From CBFGTV01 sp965652145 (lineage in GTDB: Bacteria > Bacillota > Clostridia > Peptostreptococcales > Natronincolaceae), in contig CBFGTV010000015.1 in assembly GCA_965652145.1 (NCBI GenBank), forward strand, positions 1 to 54,728: 54,728 bases of DNA. Reading direction: 5' to 3'. The translations under genes were made by a program, and so were the position numbers. Of the stretch, positions 43,381-53,052 are shown one piece after another (within the stretch, counting starts at the first letter, position 1; every line of letters starts with the position of its first letter). A model generated the notes under the pieces. It saw nothing but the letters and a program-made list of their open reading frames with translations. It was not told the origin of the DNA and searched no databases.

Positions 43381-45045
43381 CTATTTCAACACAGCTCCCG
43401 TAGTAGCTGAAGTTACCAGCTTTGCATAGCGGGCCAAATACCCTGTTGTTACCTTAGGCTTTGGCGGCTGCCATTGGGCTTTACGTTCCTTTAGCACTTC
43501 TTCCTTCACCAACAGCTCCAGGGTTCCCTTTACCATATCGATTTGAATGAGATCCCCCTCCTCAATCAGGGCAATGGGCCCTCCCTCTGCGGCTTCTGGA
43601 GAAACATGGCCGATGGAGGCACCCCTGGTGGCTCCGCTAAAGCGCCCATCGGTAATTAAGGCCACGGTGGAATCCAGTCCCATCCCCGCCAGAGCAGAGG
43701 TGGGGCTGAGCATTTCCCGCATCCCCGGGCCTCCCTTGGGACCCTCATATCGAATGACCACCACATCACCAGGCTTAATATGTCCCCCTAAGATGGCTTC
43801 GATCACCGCTTCTTCAGAATCATATACCCTGGCAGGCCCTCGATGCCGAAGCATTTCCTTTGCTACGGCAGAACGCTTCACCACACATCCTTGGGGAGCC
43901 AGGTTCCCCTTCAGCACCGCAATTCCTCCCGTTGGACTATAGGGCCTTTCAATGGGTCTGATCACCTCTTGATTCTGATTCTCGGCCCCCTGTACATTTT
44001 CCTTCAGGGTACCGGACACGGTTACTGTATCCAAATACAGCAGCTCCTTTTTCGACAGCTCCTTCATCACCGCCTGTATGCCCCCAGCAAAATAAAGGTC
44101 TTCTATATGGTGCTGCCCTGCCGGAGCCAGCTTACACAAATTGGGGGTACGACTGCTAATTTTATTGGCAATTTCCAAATTCAGTAGAACCTCGGCCTCA
44201 TGGGCAATGGCCGGTAAATGCAGCATACTATTGGTGCTGCAGCCCAGGGCCATATCGACGGTTAAGGCATTTTCAAAGGCCTTCCCGGTCATAATATCCC
44301 TGGGGCAAAGATTTTTTTCCAAGAGCCCCATAATGGTCATACCGGCCTTTTTAGCCAATCGAAGCCGCTCGGCAAAAACAGCAGGTATGGTTCCATTTCC
44401 CGGCAGGCCCATTCCCAGCACCTCGGTCAGGCAATTCATGCTGTTGGCCGTATACATACCTGAACAGGAGCCACAACCCGGGCATGTTTTTTCCTCATAT
44501 TCATATAATTCTTCCTCTGACATTTTACCCGACTTTACTGCACCAACGGCTTCAAATATATTGGAAAGGCTGACAGAGCGATTCCCCACCCTGCCTGCCA
44601 TCATAGGGCCGCCGCTGACCACCACAGTAGGAATATTAATACGGGCCGCCGCCATCAGCATCCCCGGAACCACCTTATCACAGTTGGGAATCATCACCAA
44701 ACCGTCGAAGCCATGGGCCATGGTCACCGATTCCACGGAATCTGCAATCAGCTCCCGGGAAGCCAGGGAATATTTCATCCCCAGATGCCCCATGGCAATC
44801 CCATCGCAAACCCCAATTGTTGAAAATTCAATGGGAGTTCCTCCTGCCAGGCGAATTCCAGCCTTCACCGCCTCGGCAATTTTGTCCAGGTTGGTATGGC
44901 CTGGTATAATTTCATTTTTCGAGTTGGCAACCCCGATTAAGGGTCGATTTAATTCTTCGTCGATATAACCCATAGCCTTGAATAAAGAACGATGGGGGGC
45001 CCGTTCCACCCCCGCCTTTACCCGGTTACTCCTCATTTTACTCAC
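43381..45045 (-). CDS. ilvD: Dihydroxy-acid dehydratase
   Basis: A 554-residue Fe-S dehydratase converting dihydroxy-acids to 2-oxo acids in Ile/Val synthesis. Cluster cysteines lie in NCDKVVPGM and TCPGCGSCSGMYTANSM, and the C-terminal GRFSGATRG motif is intact. Its ATG overlaps the leuB stop (45042-45045). Confidence 0.95.
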   Translation of the reverse strand: MSKMRSNRVKAGVERAPHRSLFKAMGYIDEELNRPLIGVANSKNEIIPGHTNLDKIAEAVKAGIRLAGGTPIEFSTIGVCDGIAMGHLGMKYSLASRELIADSVESVTMAHGFDGLVMIPNCDKVVPGMLMAAARINIPTVVVSGGPMMAGRVGNRSVSLSNIFEAVGAVKSGKMSEEELYEYEEKTCPGCGSCSGMYTANSMNCLTEVLGMGLPGNGTIPAVFAERLRLAKKAGMTIMGLLEKNLCPRDIMTGKAFENALTVDMALGCSTNSMLHLPAIAHEAEVLLNLEIANKISSRTPNLCKLAPAGQHHIEDLYFAGGIQAVMKELSKKELLYLDTVTVSGTLKENVQGAENQNQEVIRPIERPYSPTGGIAVLKGNLAPQGCVVKRSAVAKEMLRHRGPARVYDSEEAVIEAILGGHIKPGDVVVIRYEGPKGGPGMREMLSPTSALAGMGLDSTVALITDGRFSGATRGASIGHVSPEAAEGGPIALIEEGDLIQIDMVKGTLELLVKEEVLKERKAQWQPPKPKVTTGYLARYAKLVTSATTGAVLK

Positions 45046-46121
45046 TCCTTTAAGGCTGCTGTCACCAGTTCACCCATTTCTCTGGTTCCTACCAATGTAT
45101 TGTCTTCACTGAATATATCTCCGGTACGATATCCCTTTTCCAACACCCTGGTAACGGCCCCTTCAATTGCTGCAGCCTCGGCCTCTAAATTGAAGGAAAG
45201 CCTTAGCATCATGGCAGTCGATAAAATAGTCGCCAGGGGATTAGCCTTATTTTGCCCTGCAATATCAGGGGCAGAGCCATGAATCGGCTCGTACATTCCA
45301 AAATTCCCTGTTCCCAGGCTGGCGGAAGGCAGCATTCCGATGGAGCCGGTAATCATACTGGCCTCATCCGACAGAATATCACCAAACATGTTGGTTGTAA
45401 CAATAACATCAAACTGCTTCGGATTCCTCACCAGCTGCATAGCCCCATTGTCTACGTACATATGATCCAGGGTAACCTCTGGGTATTCTTTAGCAAGCTC
45501 AACTATGGTTTTACGCCATAGCCTGGAGCTTTCCAATACATTGGCCTTGTCAACACTGGTGACTCTTTTGTTTCGCTTCAGTGCCATCTCAAAGGCCCTT
45601 CGGCCAATTCGCTCTACCTCCTTTACACTGTAGGCTTCGGTATCATAGGCCACTTCTCCCTTTTCCTGATGATTTTTATAGCCCCTTTCCCCAAAGTAAA
45701 TACCACCGGTTAGCTCCCGTACTACGCACAGGTCAACGCCCCCCTGTATAATAGAATCCTTTAAGGGACTGGCCGCCGCCAGGGTTTGATGCAGTACAAC
45801 AGGTCTAATATTGGCATAAAGTCCCAGGCTCTTTCTAAGGCCCAAGAGGGCGGCCTCGGGCCTGAGATGGCCGGGAAGGGTATCCCACCTTTCTCCTCCT
45901 ACCGCCCCCAACAGCACCGCATCGCTGTTTTGACAGGCCGTCAGCGAAGCTTCCGGTAAAGGAGTTCCCTCCTGATCATAGGCACAGCCCCCCACCATCA
46001 CCTCTTGATATTCAAAATTATGTTGATAAAGCTCCCCAATTTCATTAAGGACCCCCAAAGCGGCCTCAACCACCTCCGGCCCAATGCCGTCTCCAGGTAT
46101 TACTGCAATTTTATATTTCAT
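45042..46121 (-). CDS. leuB: 3-isopropylmalate dehydrogenase
   Basis: A 359-residue NAD-dependent decarboxylating dehydrogenase. The substrate loop RELTGGIYFGERG and metal-site DILSDEASM are present, with the NAD-specific GSAPDIAG near 273. It makes 2-ketoisocaproate for leucine and, in the citramalate route, probably also oxidises 3-methylmalate to 2-oxobutyrate. It is coupled to ilvD by a 4-bp overlap. Confidence 0.95.
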   Translation of the reverse strand: MKYKIAVIPGDGIGPEVVEAALGVLNEIGELYQHNFEYQEVMVGGCAYDQEGTPLPEASLTACQNSDAVLLGAVGGERWDTLPGHLRPEAALLGLRKSLGLYANIRPVVLHQTLAAASPLKDSIIQGGVDLCVVRELTGGIYFGERGYKNHQEKGEVAYDTEAYSVKEVERIGRRAFEMALKRNKRVTSVDKANVLESSRLWRKTIVELAKEYPEVTLDHMYVDNGAMQLVRNPKQFDVIVTTNMFGDILSDEASMITGSIGMLPSASLGTGNFGMYEPIHGSAPDIAGQNKANPLATILSTAMMLRLSFNLEAEAAAIEGAVTRVLEKGYRTGDIFSEDNTLVGTREMGELVTAALKE

Positions 46122-46157
46122 CTGACACTCCCCCTATTCAATTATCTTCCATTGGCT

Positions 46158-46652
46158 TTATGAATTTAAGCTGTCTTGAATGGCATGAATCAATCCGTTC
46201 TTCTCAATAATACGCTGAATAAAAACTGGAAAGGCCTGGGCCCGATAAGATTCATCCTTTGTATGGTTGTAAATCACTCCCTGCTGAAAATCCACCTCGA
46301 TCACATCTCCGGCTTCAATTTTTGATACCGCATCATCACACTCTAAAATGGGCAAGCCAATATTAATGGCATTCCGATAAAAAATCCTAGCAAAGGTGGA
46401 AGCAATGACGCAGGAAACCCCGGCGGTTTTAATGGCAAGGGGAGCATGCTCCCGAGAGGAGCCGCATCCAAAGTTTTTACCCGCCACAATCACATCACCC
46501 TTTTCTACCCGGGCAGCAAATTCGGCATCAATATCCTCCATACAATGGCTGGCCAGCTCGGCAGGGTCCGATGTATTCAAATATCTTGCCGGAATAATCA
46601 CATCCGTATCAACATTGTTTCCGTATTTAAAAACCCTTCCTTTTACCTTCAT
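46158..46652 (-). CDS. leuD: 3-isopropylmalate dehydratase small subunit
   Basis: A 164-residue swivel domain subunit with GKNFGCGSSREHAP, characteristic of the small LeuD/HacB group. It joins LeuC to isomerise 2-isopropylmalate, and probably (R)-citramalate in this operon. It lies 13 bp after leuC. Confidence 0.94.
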   Translation of the reverse strand: MKVKGRVFKYGNNVDTDVIIPARYLNTSDPAELASHCMEDIDAEFAARVEKGDVIVAGKNFGCGSSREHAPLAIKTAGVSCVIASTFARIFYRNAINIGLPILECDDAVSKIEAGDVIEVDFQQGVIYNHTKDESYRAQAFPVFIQRIIEKNGLIHAIQDSLNS

Positions 46653-46665
46653 GGTTTTACCTCCT

Positions 46666-47928
46666 TTATGCCAGGTCTTCCGGGCTTGTTATTTTTCCTG
46701 TCAGGGCTGTTGCCGCCGCCACTGCGGGGCTGGCTAAATAAACCTCTGATTCCGGATGCCCCATTCTGCCGACAAAGTTCCGGTTGGTGGTGGCCAAGGC
46801 CCTTTCACCTTTGGCTAGAATCCCCATATGGCCCCCCAGACATGGCCCGCAGGTGGGGGTACTGACCACAGCACCGGCCTTAATAAAGGTTTCCACCAGC
46901 CCCTCATGAATCGCCTGTAAATATACCTTCTGGGTAACAGGAAAAACAATCAACCGCATTCCCTTCGCCACCTTTTTGCCCTTCAAAATCTCTGCAGCTA
47001 CCCGTAGATCTTCTATTCTCCCATTGGTGCAGGAGCCAATGACCACTTGGTCAATTTTCACCTCCCCCACCATCTCAATAGGTCGGGTATTATCTGGCAG
47101 ATGGGGAAAGGCCACAGTGGGGGAAAGGGTACTTAAATCAATTTCATAGGTGGCTTCATAGACAGCATCCTGATCGGCCTCATAAACCACCGGCTTCCGG
47201 CTGGAATGCTCCCTGACATAGTTTAAGGTCAATTGATCCACCGGGAAAATCCCATTTTTGGCCCCGGCTTCAATGGCCATATTGGCCATGGAGAACCGGT
47301 CATCCATGGAAAGGTGCTTAATCCCTTCACCTGTAAATTCCATGGATTTATACAGGGCTCCATCCACTCCAATCATGCCAATGATATGAAGAATGACATC
47401 CTTACCGCTTACCCATTTTTTAGGCTTACCCCTTAAGACAAACCGCAGGGCCTGGGGAACCTTAAACCAGCATTTCCCTGTGGCCATGCCTGCAGCCATA
47501 TCGGTACTGCCTATGCCCGTAGAAAAGGCCCCCAGGGCACCATAGGTGCAGGTGTGGGAATCAGCCCCGATGACCACATCCCCCGAAACCACCAGGCCCT
47601 TTTCTGGAATTAAGCCATGCTCTATTCCCATTTCACCGATTTCAAAATAATTTTCGATCTGAAGATCATGGGCAAATTCTCGAATCAGCTTGCATTGCTC
47701 TGCCGACTTAATATCCTTGTTGGGGGTAAAATGGTCTGGTACAATGGCAACCTTGCCTTTGTCAAATACCTCCTGAACCCCAATCCTTTCAAATTCCTTT
47801 ACCGCCACCGGGGCTGTAATATCATTTCCTAAAACTAAATCAAGCTCGGCCTCAATTAATTGGCCCGGTGTTACTTGATCCAGGCCGGCATGGGCGGCTA
47901 ATATTTTTTGTGTCATGGTCATTCCCAT
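46666..47928 (-). CDS. leuC: 3-isopropylmalate dehydratase large subunit
   Basis: A 420-residue aconitase-superfamily protein with a [4Fe-4S] cluster held by the Cys in IGSCTNG and by CGPC near residue 360. The start at 47928 (MGMTMTQK) is chosen because AGGAGG lies 9 nt upstream; the nine extra codons further up include the ribosome site. It forms a heterodimer with LeuD. Confidence 0.94.
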   Translation of the reverse strand: MGMTMTQKILAAHAGLDQVTPGQLIEAELDLVLGNDITAPVAVKEFERIGVQEVFDKGKVAIVPDHFTPNKDIKSAEQCKLIREFAHDLQIENYFEIGEMGIEHGLIPEKGLVVSGDVVIGADSHTCTYGALGAFSTGIGSTDMAAGMATGKCWFKVPQALRFVLRGKPKKWVSGKDVILHIIGMIGVDGALYKSMEFTGEGIKHLSMDDRFSMANMAIEAGAKNGIFPVDQLTLNYVREHSSRKPVVYEADQDAVYEATYEIDLSTLSPTVAFPHLPDNTRPIEMVGEVKIDQVVIGSCTNGRIEDLRVAAEILKGKKVAKGMRLIVFPVTQKVYLQAIHEGLVETFIKAGAVVSTPTCGPCLGGHMGILAKGERALATTNRNFVGRMGHPESEVYLASPAVAAATALTGKITSPEDLA

Positions 47929-47964
47929 TATTTTCGTCCTCCTATCTCTTTGCAAAAATCTGAG

Positions 47965-49566
47965 CTATATATAGGCCCTGGCCTTTTTTTCTATCTCCTT
48001 TAACAGCTTGTATTCAATGGAATCCACCAGGGCAATCCAGCTGGCTTCGATAATATCTGTCGAAACCCCCACTGTACTCCAGACCTCCCGGCCGTCAGTA
48101 GACTCGATCAATACACGAACCTTGGCACCGGTGGCAGCCTCGGTATTGACCACCCGAACCTTGTAATCGGTCAAGTAGACCTCCTTCAGCTGGGGGTAAA
48201 AGATCTCCAGGGCCTTTCTAAGGGCCTTATCCAGGGCGTTGACGGGGCCATTTCCCTCTGCCACCGACATTTCATCCTTTCCCTCTACATTGATCTTCAC
48301 CATGGCAGAGGAATTGTTTTCACCCAGGGGAGGCTGCTCTCCAATGATTTTGTAATGCTTTAGCTCAAAGAAGGGCTTATATTTCCCCAGGTGCTTTCTT
48401 ATTAAAAGATCAAAGGTGCTCTCTGCCCCTTCAAATTGATAGCCCTCATGCTCCAGTTCCTTTAACCGCTCCATTAGCTGCTGGGTTTCAGGGGAATTTT
48501 TATGAAGTGTAGGATTCAGACGCTTTAGCTTTGATAGTATGGTGTTTTTGCCTGATACCTCTGACATTAAAAACCTTCTCTGGTTCCCCACCCGTTCAGG
48601 ATCAATGTGCTCAAAGGAATGGGGTGCCTTCATGACACCGTCAATATGCATTCCTCCCTTGTGGGCAAAGGCACTGTGGCCTATATAGGCCTCCCGCTCA
48701 TTTGTATTTAGATTTGAAATTTCCGCCACCAGTCTTGCAGTGCTGGTTAAGTTCTGCATTTGATTCTCTGGAATACATCGGTAGCCTTTTTTTAGCTGTA
48801 AGTTTCCAATAATCGTACTCAGGTTGGCATTACCGCAGCGTTCCCCTACGCCAATATAGGTTCCCTGGACCTGGGTGGCCCCCGCCTCAACGGCCATAAT
48901 ACTGTTGGCCACTGCCATGCCTCCATCATTATGGCAATGAATTCCGATTTTAGTCTGAAGGGTTTGTAATACTGTACTGGTTATTTTCGCCACCTCCGAG
49001 GGAAAGGCCCCCCCATTGGTCTCACACAATACCAGCCAATCGGCTCCCCCTGCCACTGCCGCCCGAAGGGCCTCTAGGGCATATTGGGAATTGGCCTTGT
49101 ATCCATCGAAAAAATGCTCTGCATCAAAAATAACCTCTTTGCCCTGTTCCTTAAAAAAAGCCACGGTCTCTTGAATCATCCTGAGGTTTTCCTCCAGGGT
49201 GGTTTTAATGATCTTTTCTACATGAAAATCCCACGTCTTTCCAAAGATGGCCACCACCTGGGTTTTGGCCTCTAAAAGGGATAATACATTGCTGTCTTCC
49301 TTCACCCTTACCCCGGCCCGGCGGGTACTGCCAAAGGCCACCAGGCGGCTGTTTATCAGTCTTAATTTTTCAGCCCTTTCAAAGAAGGCTAAATCCTTGG
49401 GGTTAGAACCGGGATTTCCTGCCTCTATATAGGAAACCCCCAGGGCATCCAGGGCCAGGGTAATTTTAATTTTATCCTCTACAGAGTAGGAAACTCCCTC
49501 GGCCTGGGCCCCATCCCTCAAGGTAGAATCAAATATCTCGATTTTCTTACATAAGTCTGCTTTCAT
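47965..49566 (-). CDS. cimA: (R)-citramalate synthase
   Basis: A 533-residue alpha-isopropylmalate-synthase-family enzyme. The N-terminal FDSTLRDGAQAEGVSYS and catalytic GIHCHNDGG distinguish the CimA branch from LeuA (FDTTLRDGEQSPG). It ends in a LeuA-type allosteric domain (about 400-533). It condenses pyruvate with acetyl-CoA, giving 2-oxobutyrate via LeuCD and LeuB and bypassing threonine dehydratase (no ilvA here). It overlaps leuA by 4 bp. Confidence 0.92.
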   Translation of the reverse strand: MKADLCKKIEIFDSTLRDGAQAEGVSYSVEDKIKITLALDALGVSYIEAGNPGSNPKDLAFFERAEKLRLINSRLVAFGSTRRAGVRVKEDSNVLSLLEAKTQVVAIFGKTWDFHVEKIIKTTLEENLRMIQETVAFFKEQGKEVIFDAEHFFDGYKANSQYALEALRAAVAGGADWLVLCETNGGAFPSEVAKITSTVLQTLQTKIGIHCHNDGGMAVANSIMAVEAGATQVQGTYIGVGERCGNANLSTIIGNLQLKKGYRCIPENQMQNLTSTARLVAEISNLNTNEREAYIGHSAFAHKGGMHIDGVMKAPHSFEHIDPERVGNQRRFLMSEVSGKNTILSKLKRLNPTLHKNSPETQQLMERLKELEHEGYQFEGAESTFDLLIRKHLGKYKPFFELKHYKIIGEQPPLGENNSSAMVKINVEGKDEMSVAEGNGPVNALDKALRKALEIFYPQLKEVYLTDYKVRVVNTEAATGAKVRVLIESTDGREVWSTVGVSTDIIEASWIALVDSIEYKLLKEIEKKARAYI

Positions 49567-51098
49567 CCAGCATCCCTTTCTCTCCCCAGTGATAAATCAC
49601 TAAATAATTTATTTATAGCATTAAGATAGGCTTTAATACTGGCCTCCACAATATCTGTACTCACGCCTCTGCCTCTGTAGCTATTCTGACCATCAGAGAT
49701 TTTCACCACAGCATCCCCCAGGGCATCCTCCCCTTCGGTAACGGATTGCAGGGAATAGTCCTCAAGGGTATAATCGTGGCCCAATATGGAATCAATGGCC
49801 TTAAAGGCTGCGTCCACAGGGCCATAGCCCCGGGCCACCTCCTCCAGCTCGACCCCATCCTTCAATAGCTTGATGTTGGCGGTGGAGGTAATCACATTAC
49901 CACAGTTAATCACAAATTCCTTCAACTGGTAGATCTCTTTAATTTCCATGGCCTTTTCCTCCACCAGGGCCTCTAAATCCCTGTCATCTACCAGTTTTTT
50001 ACGATCAGCCAAAAGCTTAAATTCCTGAAATATGCTGTCTAGCTTTTCCTTTGTCAGGGTATAGCCCAAACTGACCAGGCGATCCTCAACGGCATGGCGA
50101 CCCGAATGCTTTCCCAGCACCAGCTTGTTTTTCGATAAACCGATGGAGTCAGGAGTCATAATTTCGTAGGTGCTTTTATTGGCTAAAACCCCATGCTGAT
50201 GAATACCCGACTCATGGGCAAAGGCATTTTCCCCTACTATAGCCTTATTGGCCTGAACCCTCATACCCGTTACCCTGCTGATTAAGCGGCTGGCAGGGTA
50301 AATCTGCTTTGTATCGATTCCTGTGGTAAATTGGTAAAGATCCTTTCTGGTTTGAATTGCCATAACAATCTCTTCCATGGCTGCATTGCCAGCCCTTTCA
50401 CCGATTCCGTTGATGGTACATTCCACCTGGCCAGCCCCTGCCTCCAAGGCCGCCAGGGTATTGGCCACCGCCAGACCTAAGTCATTATGGCAATGAACCG
50501 AAATTTCTGCTTGATCAATGTTAGGTACATTTTCTTTAATGCTTTTAATTAACCGATAAAACTCCTCTGGGGTGGTGTAGCCCACGGTGTCAGGTATATT
50601 GATAACCGTCGCCCCGGCCCGAATCACCCCTTCAAAAACCCTATACAGGAAATCGGGGTCGCTGCGGGTTGCATCCTCAGCCGAAAACTCCACATCACTT
50701 AAGTAGGCTTTAGCGTATTTGACCATTTTAGTTGCCTGCTCAAGCACCGCTTCGGGGCTTAGTTTTAATTTATATTTCATATGAATATCCGAGGTGGCCA
50801 GAAAGGTATGAATCCTTGGTCTTTGGCTATGCTTCACAGCCTCATAGGCCCTGTCTATATCCTTGGGCAAGGCCCTGGCAAGACTGGCCACCACAGCATT
50901 TTTCACCTGCCCGGCAATGGCCTGAACTGCTTCAAAATCCCCGGGCGATGCAATGGCAAAGCCGGCTTCAATGACATCAACCCCCATTTCATCCAGCTGC
51001 CTGGCCACCTCCAGCTTCTCCTTTAGGTTCATGCTACAGCCCGGCGACTGCTCTCCATCCCTCAAGGTTGTATCAAATATTTTAATGGTTTTTGACAT
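49563..51098 (-). CDS. leuA: 2-isopropylmalate synthase
   Basis: A 511-residue HMGL-like TIM-barrel enzyme with a C-terminal leucine-sensing domain. The catalytic metal-binding Asp lies in FDTTLRDGEQSPGCSMN, and metal ligands in SVHCHNDLGLAVAN. The ATG at 51098 has GGGGG 6 nt upstream; an ATG two codons earlier abuts that site and is rejected. It commits 2-ketoisovalerate to leucine synthesis. Confidence 0.95.
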   Translation of the reverse strand: MSKTIKIFDTTLRDGEQSPGCSMNLKEKLEVARQLDEMGVDVIEAGFAIASPGDFEAVQAIAGQVKNAVVASLARALPKDIDRAYEAVKHSQRPRIHTFLATSDIHMKYKLKLSPEAVLEQATKMVKYAKAYLSDVEFSAEDATRSDPDFLYRVFEGVIRAGATVINIPDTVGYTTPEEFYRLIKSIKENVPNIDQAEISVHCHNDLGLAVANTLAALEAGAGQVECTINGIGERAGNAAMEEIVMAIQTRKDLYQFTTGIDTKQIYPASRLISRVTGMRVQANKAIVGENAFAHESGIHQHGVLANKSTYEIMTPDSIGLSKNKLVLGKHSGRHAVEDRLVSLGYTLTKEKLDSIFQEFKLLADRKKLVDDRDLEALVEEKAMEIKEIYQLKEFVINCGNVITSTANIKLLKDGVELEEVARGYGPVDAAFKAIDSILGHDYTLEDYSLQSVTEGEDALGDAVVKISDGQNSYRGRGVSTDIVEASIKAYLNAINKLFSDLSLGRERDAG

Positions 51099-51120
51099 GA
51101 ACATCCCCCTTTATATAACC

Positions 51121-52113
51121 TTATTTCTGGTTCCAATTCATCATTTTTCTCAATTCCTTACCCACAACTTCAATTTGGTGGTTTTGCTCCATCCTTCTCC
51201 TTGCGTTAAAGGATGGCCGGTTGGCTTTGTTTTCCAGTATCCAGTTCTTTGCAAAGGTACCCTCCTGTACCTCCTTCAATACCTGCTTCATTTCACGGCG
51301 GGTTTCTTCTGTAATAAGGCGTTTTCCTACGGAATAATCACCATATTCTGCCGTATCACTGATGGAATACCGCATATAGCTTAGACCACCCTGATTAATC
51401 ATATCTACAATCAGCTTCATTTCATGCAGGCATTCAAAATATGCACTTTCTGGCTGATACCCGGCTTCTACCAACACCTCGAAACCCATCTTCATCAGCT
51501 CTGTAACGCCTCCGCAGAGCACGGCCTGCTCACCAAAGAGATCCGTCTCGGTTTCCTCCTTGAAGGTGGTTTCCAATATACCGGCTCGGCTTCCTCCAAT
51601 ACCGGCGGCATAGGCCAGGGCAACCTCCAGGGTGTCGCCGGTTACATCCTGCTCTACTGCCACCAAACAGGGTACACCCTTTCCTTCCTGGAACTGACTT
51701 CTAACGGTATGACCGGGACCCTTGGGTGCCACCATAAAGACATTGACATCCTCGGGAGGCTGAATTTGTCCGTAGTGAATATTAAAGCCATGGGCAAACA
51801 TTAAATACTTACCTGCCTTCAGATGAGGTGCAATGCTTTCTTCATAAAGCTGGGGCTGCTTTTCGTCATTGATTAGAATAACAATGACATCGGCCTGGGC
51901 TGCCGCCTCTGAAGCCACTGCCACAGAAAGGCCAGCCTTCTGGGCCAGGGCCCAGGATTTACTTCCCTCATAAAGGCCCACCACCACATCTACACCTGAA
52001 TCCTTTAAATTTAAGGCATGGGCATGGCCCTGGCTGCCATAGCCAATGACCGCAACTTTTTTGTCCTTTAATCGTGCTAGATTACAGTCCTTCTCATAAA
52101 ATAACTTTGCCAT
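51121..52113 (-). CDS. ilvC: Ketol-acid reductoisomerase
   Basis: A class I enzyme of 330 residues with Rossmann GYGSQGHAHALNL near residues 25-37 and a knotted C-terminal domain holding the Mg ligands (DLFGEQAVLCGG, and E in the later YFECLHE). It converts acetolactate and acetohydroxybutyrate to dihydroxy-acids. It is second in the operon, after ilvN. Confidence 0.95.
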   Translation of the reverse strand: MAKLFYEKDCNLARLKDKKVAVIGYGSQGHAHALNLKDSGVDVVVGLYEGSKSWALAQKAGLSVAVASEAAAQADVIVILINDEKQPQLYEESIAPHLKAGKYLMFAHGFNIHYGQIQPPEDVNVFMVAPKGPGHTVRSQFQEGKGVPCLVAVEQDVTGDTLEVALAYAAGIGGSRAGILETTFKEETETDLFGEQAVLCGGVTELMKMGFEVLVEAGYQPESAYFECLHEMKLIVDMINQGGLSYMRYSISDTAEYGDYSVGKRLITEETRREMKQVLKEVQEGTFAKNWILENKANRPSFNARRRMEQNHQIEVVGKELRKMMNWNQK

Positions 52114-52159
52114 TTTAAAAATCCTCCTCTAAACTTTTTGATTTTTATTGAGATGAATC

Positions 52160-52651
52160 TTATGATTCAGTAGCTCCAAAGCGGCCCAGGGCCGTCAGCC
52201 CGGTTGTAACCATTTCTTCAATGCCATAGCCTTTCATGAGGGCTACGAAGGCAGTTGTTTTTTCCGGGTCACCCGTCAGCTCAAGGGTCATGGTTTGAGT
52301 TGATACATCGATGATTTTGCCCCGAAAGATTTCCACAATCTCCTTCACGCTGGATCTTTCAGCATCGGTAGCTCGAACCTTTACTAAAATCAATTCTCGG
52401 TAGACCGATTGGGCCGGCTTCAGGTCAATGATCTTGACAACCTCCACCAGCTTAGCCAGCTGTTTTCTAAGCTGATCTAAAAATTCGTCATCTCCCCTGG
52501 TTACAATGGTCATTCTCGAAAATGCTGGGTTTTCTGTCTCCCCCACCGAGAGGCTGTCAATATTATAGCCCCTTCTGCTGAATAAGCCGGCCACTCTTCT
52601 CAGTACCCCCGACTGGTTTTCCACCAGAACGGAAAGCACATGCTTTTCCAT
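52160..52651 (-). CDS. ilvN: Acetolactate synthase regulatory (small) subunit
   Basis: A 163-residue ACT-domain protein, beginning HVLSVLVENQSGVLRRVAGL with the RRGYNIDSLSVG valine-binding loop. It activates IlvB and confers valine feedback inhibition. It is the first gene after the T-box leader, with GGAGGG before the ATG. Separation from ilvB by seven genes is unusual. Confidence 0.94.
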   Translation of the reverse strand: MEKHVLSVLVENQSGVLRRVAGLFSRRGYNIDSLSVGETENPAFSRMTIVTRGDDEFLDQLRKQLAKLVEVVKIIDLKPAQSVYRELILVKVRATDAERSSVKEIVEIFRGKIIDVSTQTMTLELTGDPEKTTAFVALMKGYGIEEMVTTGLTALGRFGATES

Positions 52652-52686
52652 GGAAATCCCTCCCTGTTATACTTGAATTTTTGTAT

Positions 52687-52730
52687 AAAAAAACCCCGTC
52701 GCTGCAAATATTGCCTTTGCAGGGACGAGG
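52687..52730 (-). terminator. T-box leader terminator
   Basis: A 15-position stem with one mismatch and one G-U pair (plus 52716-52730 with 52694-52708), a 7-nt loop and seven Us on the minus strand. The 5' arm CGTCCCTGC follows the T-box sequence and can alternatively be sequestered in the antiterminator. Confidence 0.9.
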
Positions 52731-52978
52731 ATATTATCCACGCGTTACCACCCTTATTGTTTCTACTACAAGAAACCACTCCATTAGGTTCTATCAAACC
52801 CTTCGTCTATAACGGGACTTCCCGTTTATCCCTACTATATCTTTCGGAATAACTCCTCAGGAGTGATTCGAGTTTTACCACAGTATCGGTTTTCACCAGC
52901 CACCGACTCTCTGAAACTGCTTCTGTAAATCTCCGATCTCCCTCAATGGATTTAAAAAATATTCTGTTAATTATATTG
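52731..52978 (-). promoter_or_regulatory. T-box riboswitch leader of the branched-chain amino acid operon, specifier AUC (Ile)
   Basis: The minus strand carries the T-box core AGGGTGGTAACGCG (plus 52741-52754) and a Stem I with AGAGAGTCGGTGGCTGGTGAAA. The specifier region CTCGA-ATC-ACTCCTGAG puts ATC at 52865-52867, just before the conserved purine. Uncharged tRNA-Ile would therefore prevent termination. Leucine or valine would require CTC or GTC there, neither of which is seen. The specifier choice is inference from spacing. Confidence 0.9.
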
Positions 52979-52984
52979 TATACC

Positions 52985-53013
52985 ATCTTAACAAGGTTTT
53001 TCTTAAATGTCAA
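52985..53013 (-). promoter_or_regulatory. Promoter of the T-box/ilv-leu transcript
   Basis: Minus strand: perfect TTGACA (plus 53008-53013), a 17-bp spacer and TAAGAT (plus 52985-52990). Confidence 0.68.
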
Positions 53014-53052
53014 TATAACTTTTTAAAAAATTTTTAGAATTTTGAAATCCAA

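Noticed and set aside
43547..44968. Long plus-strand frames opposite ilvD (up to 275 codons)
   Set aside because: They are antisense shadows of a well-conserved gene with no ribosome site and implausible Ser/Pro-rich composition.
52600..53013. Short frames on both strands in the region before ilvN
   Set aside because: The region is a T-box leader with promoter and terminator; the frames have no ribosome sites and break its RNA structure.
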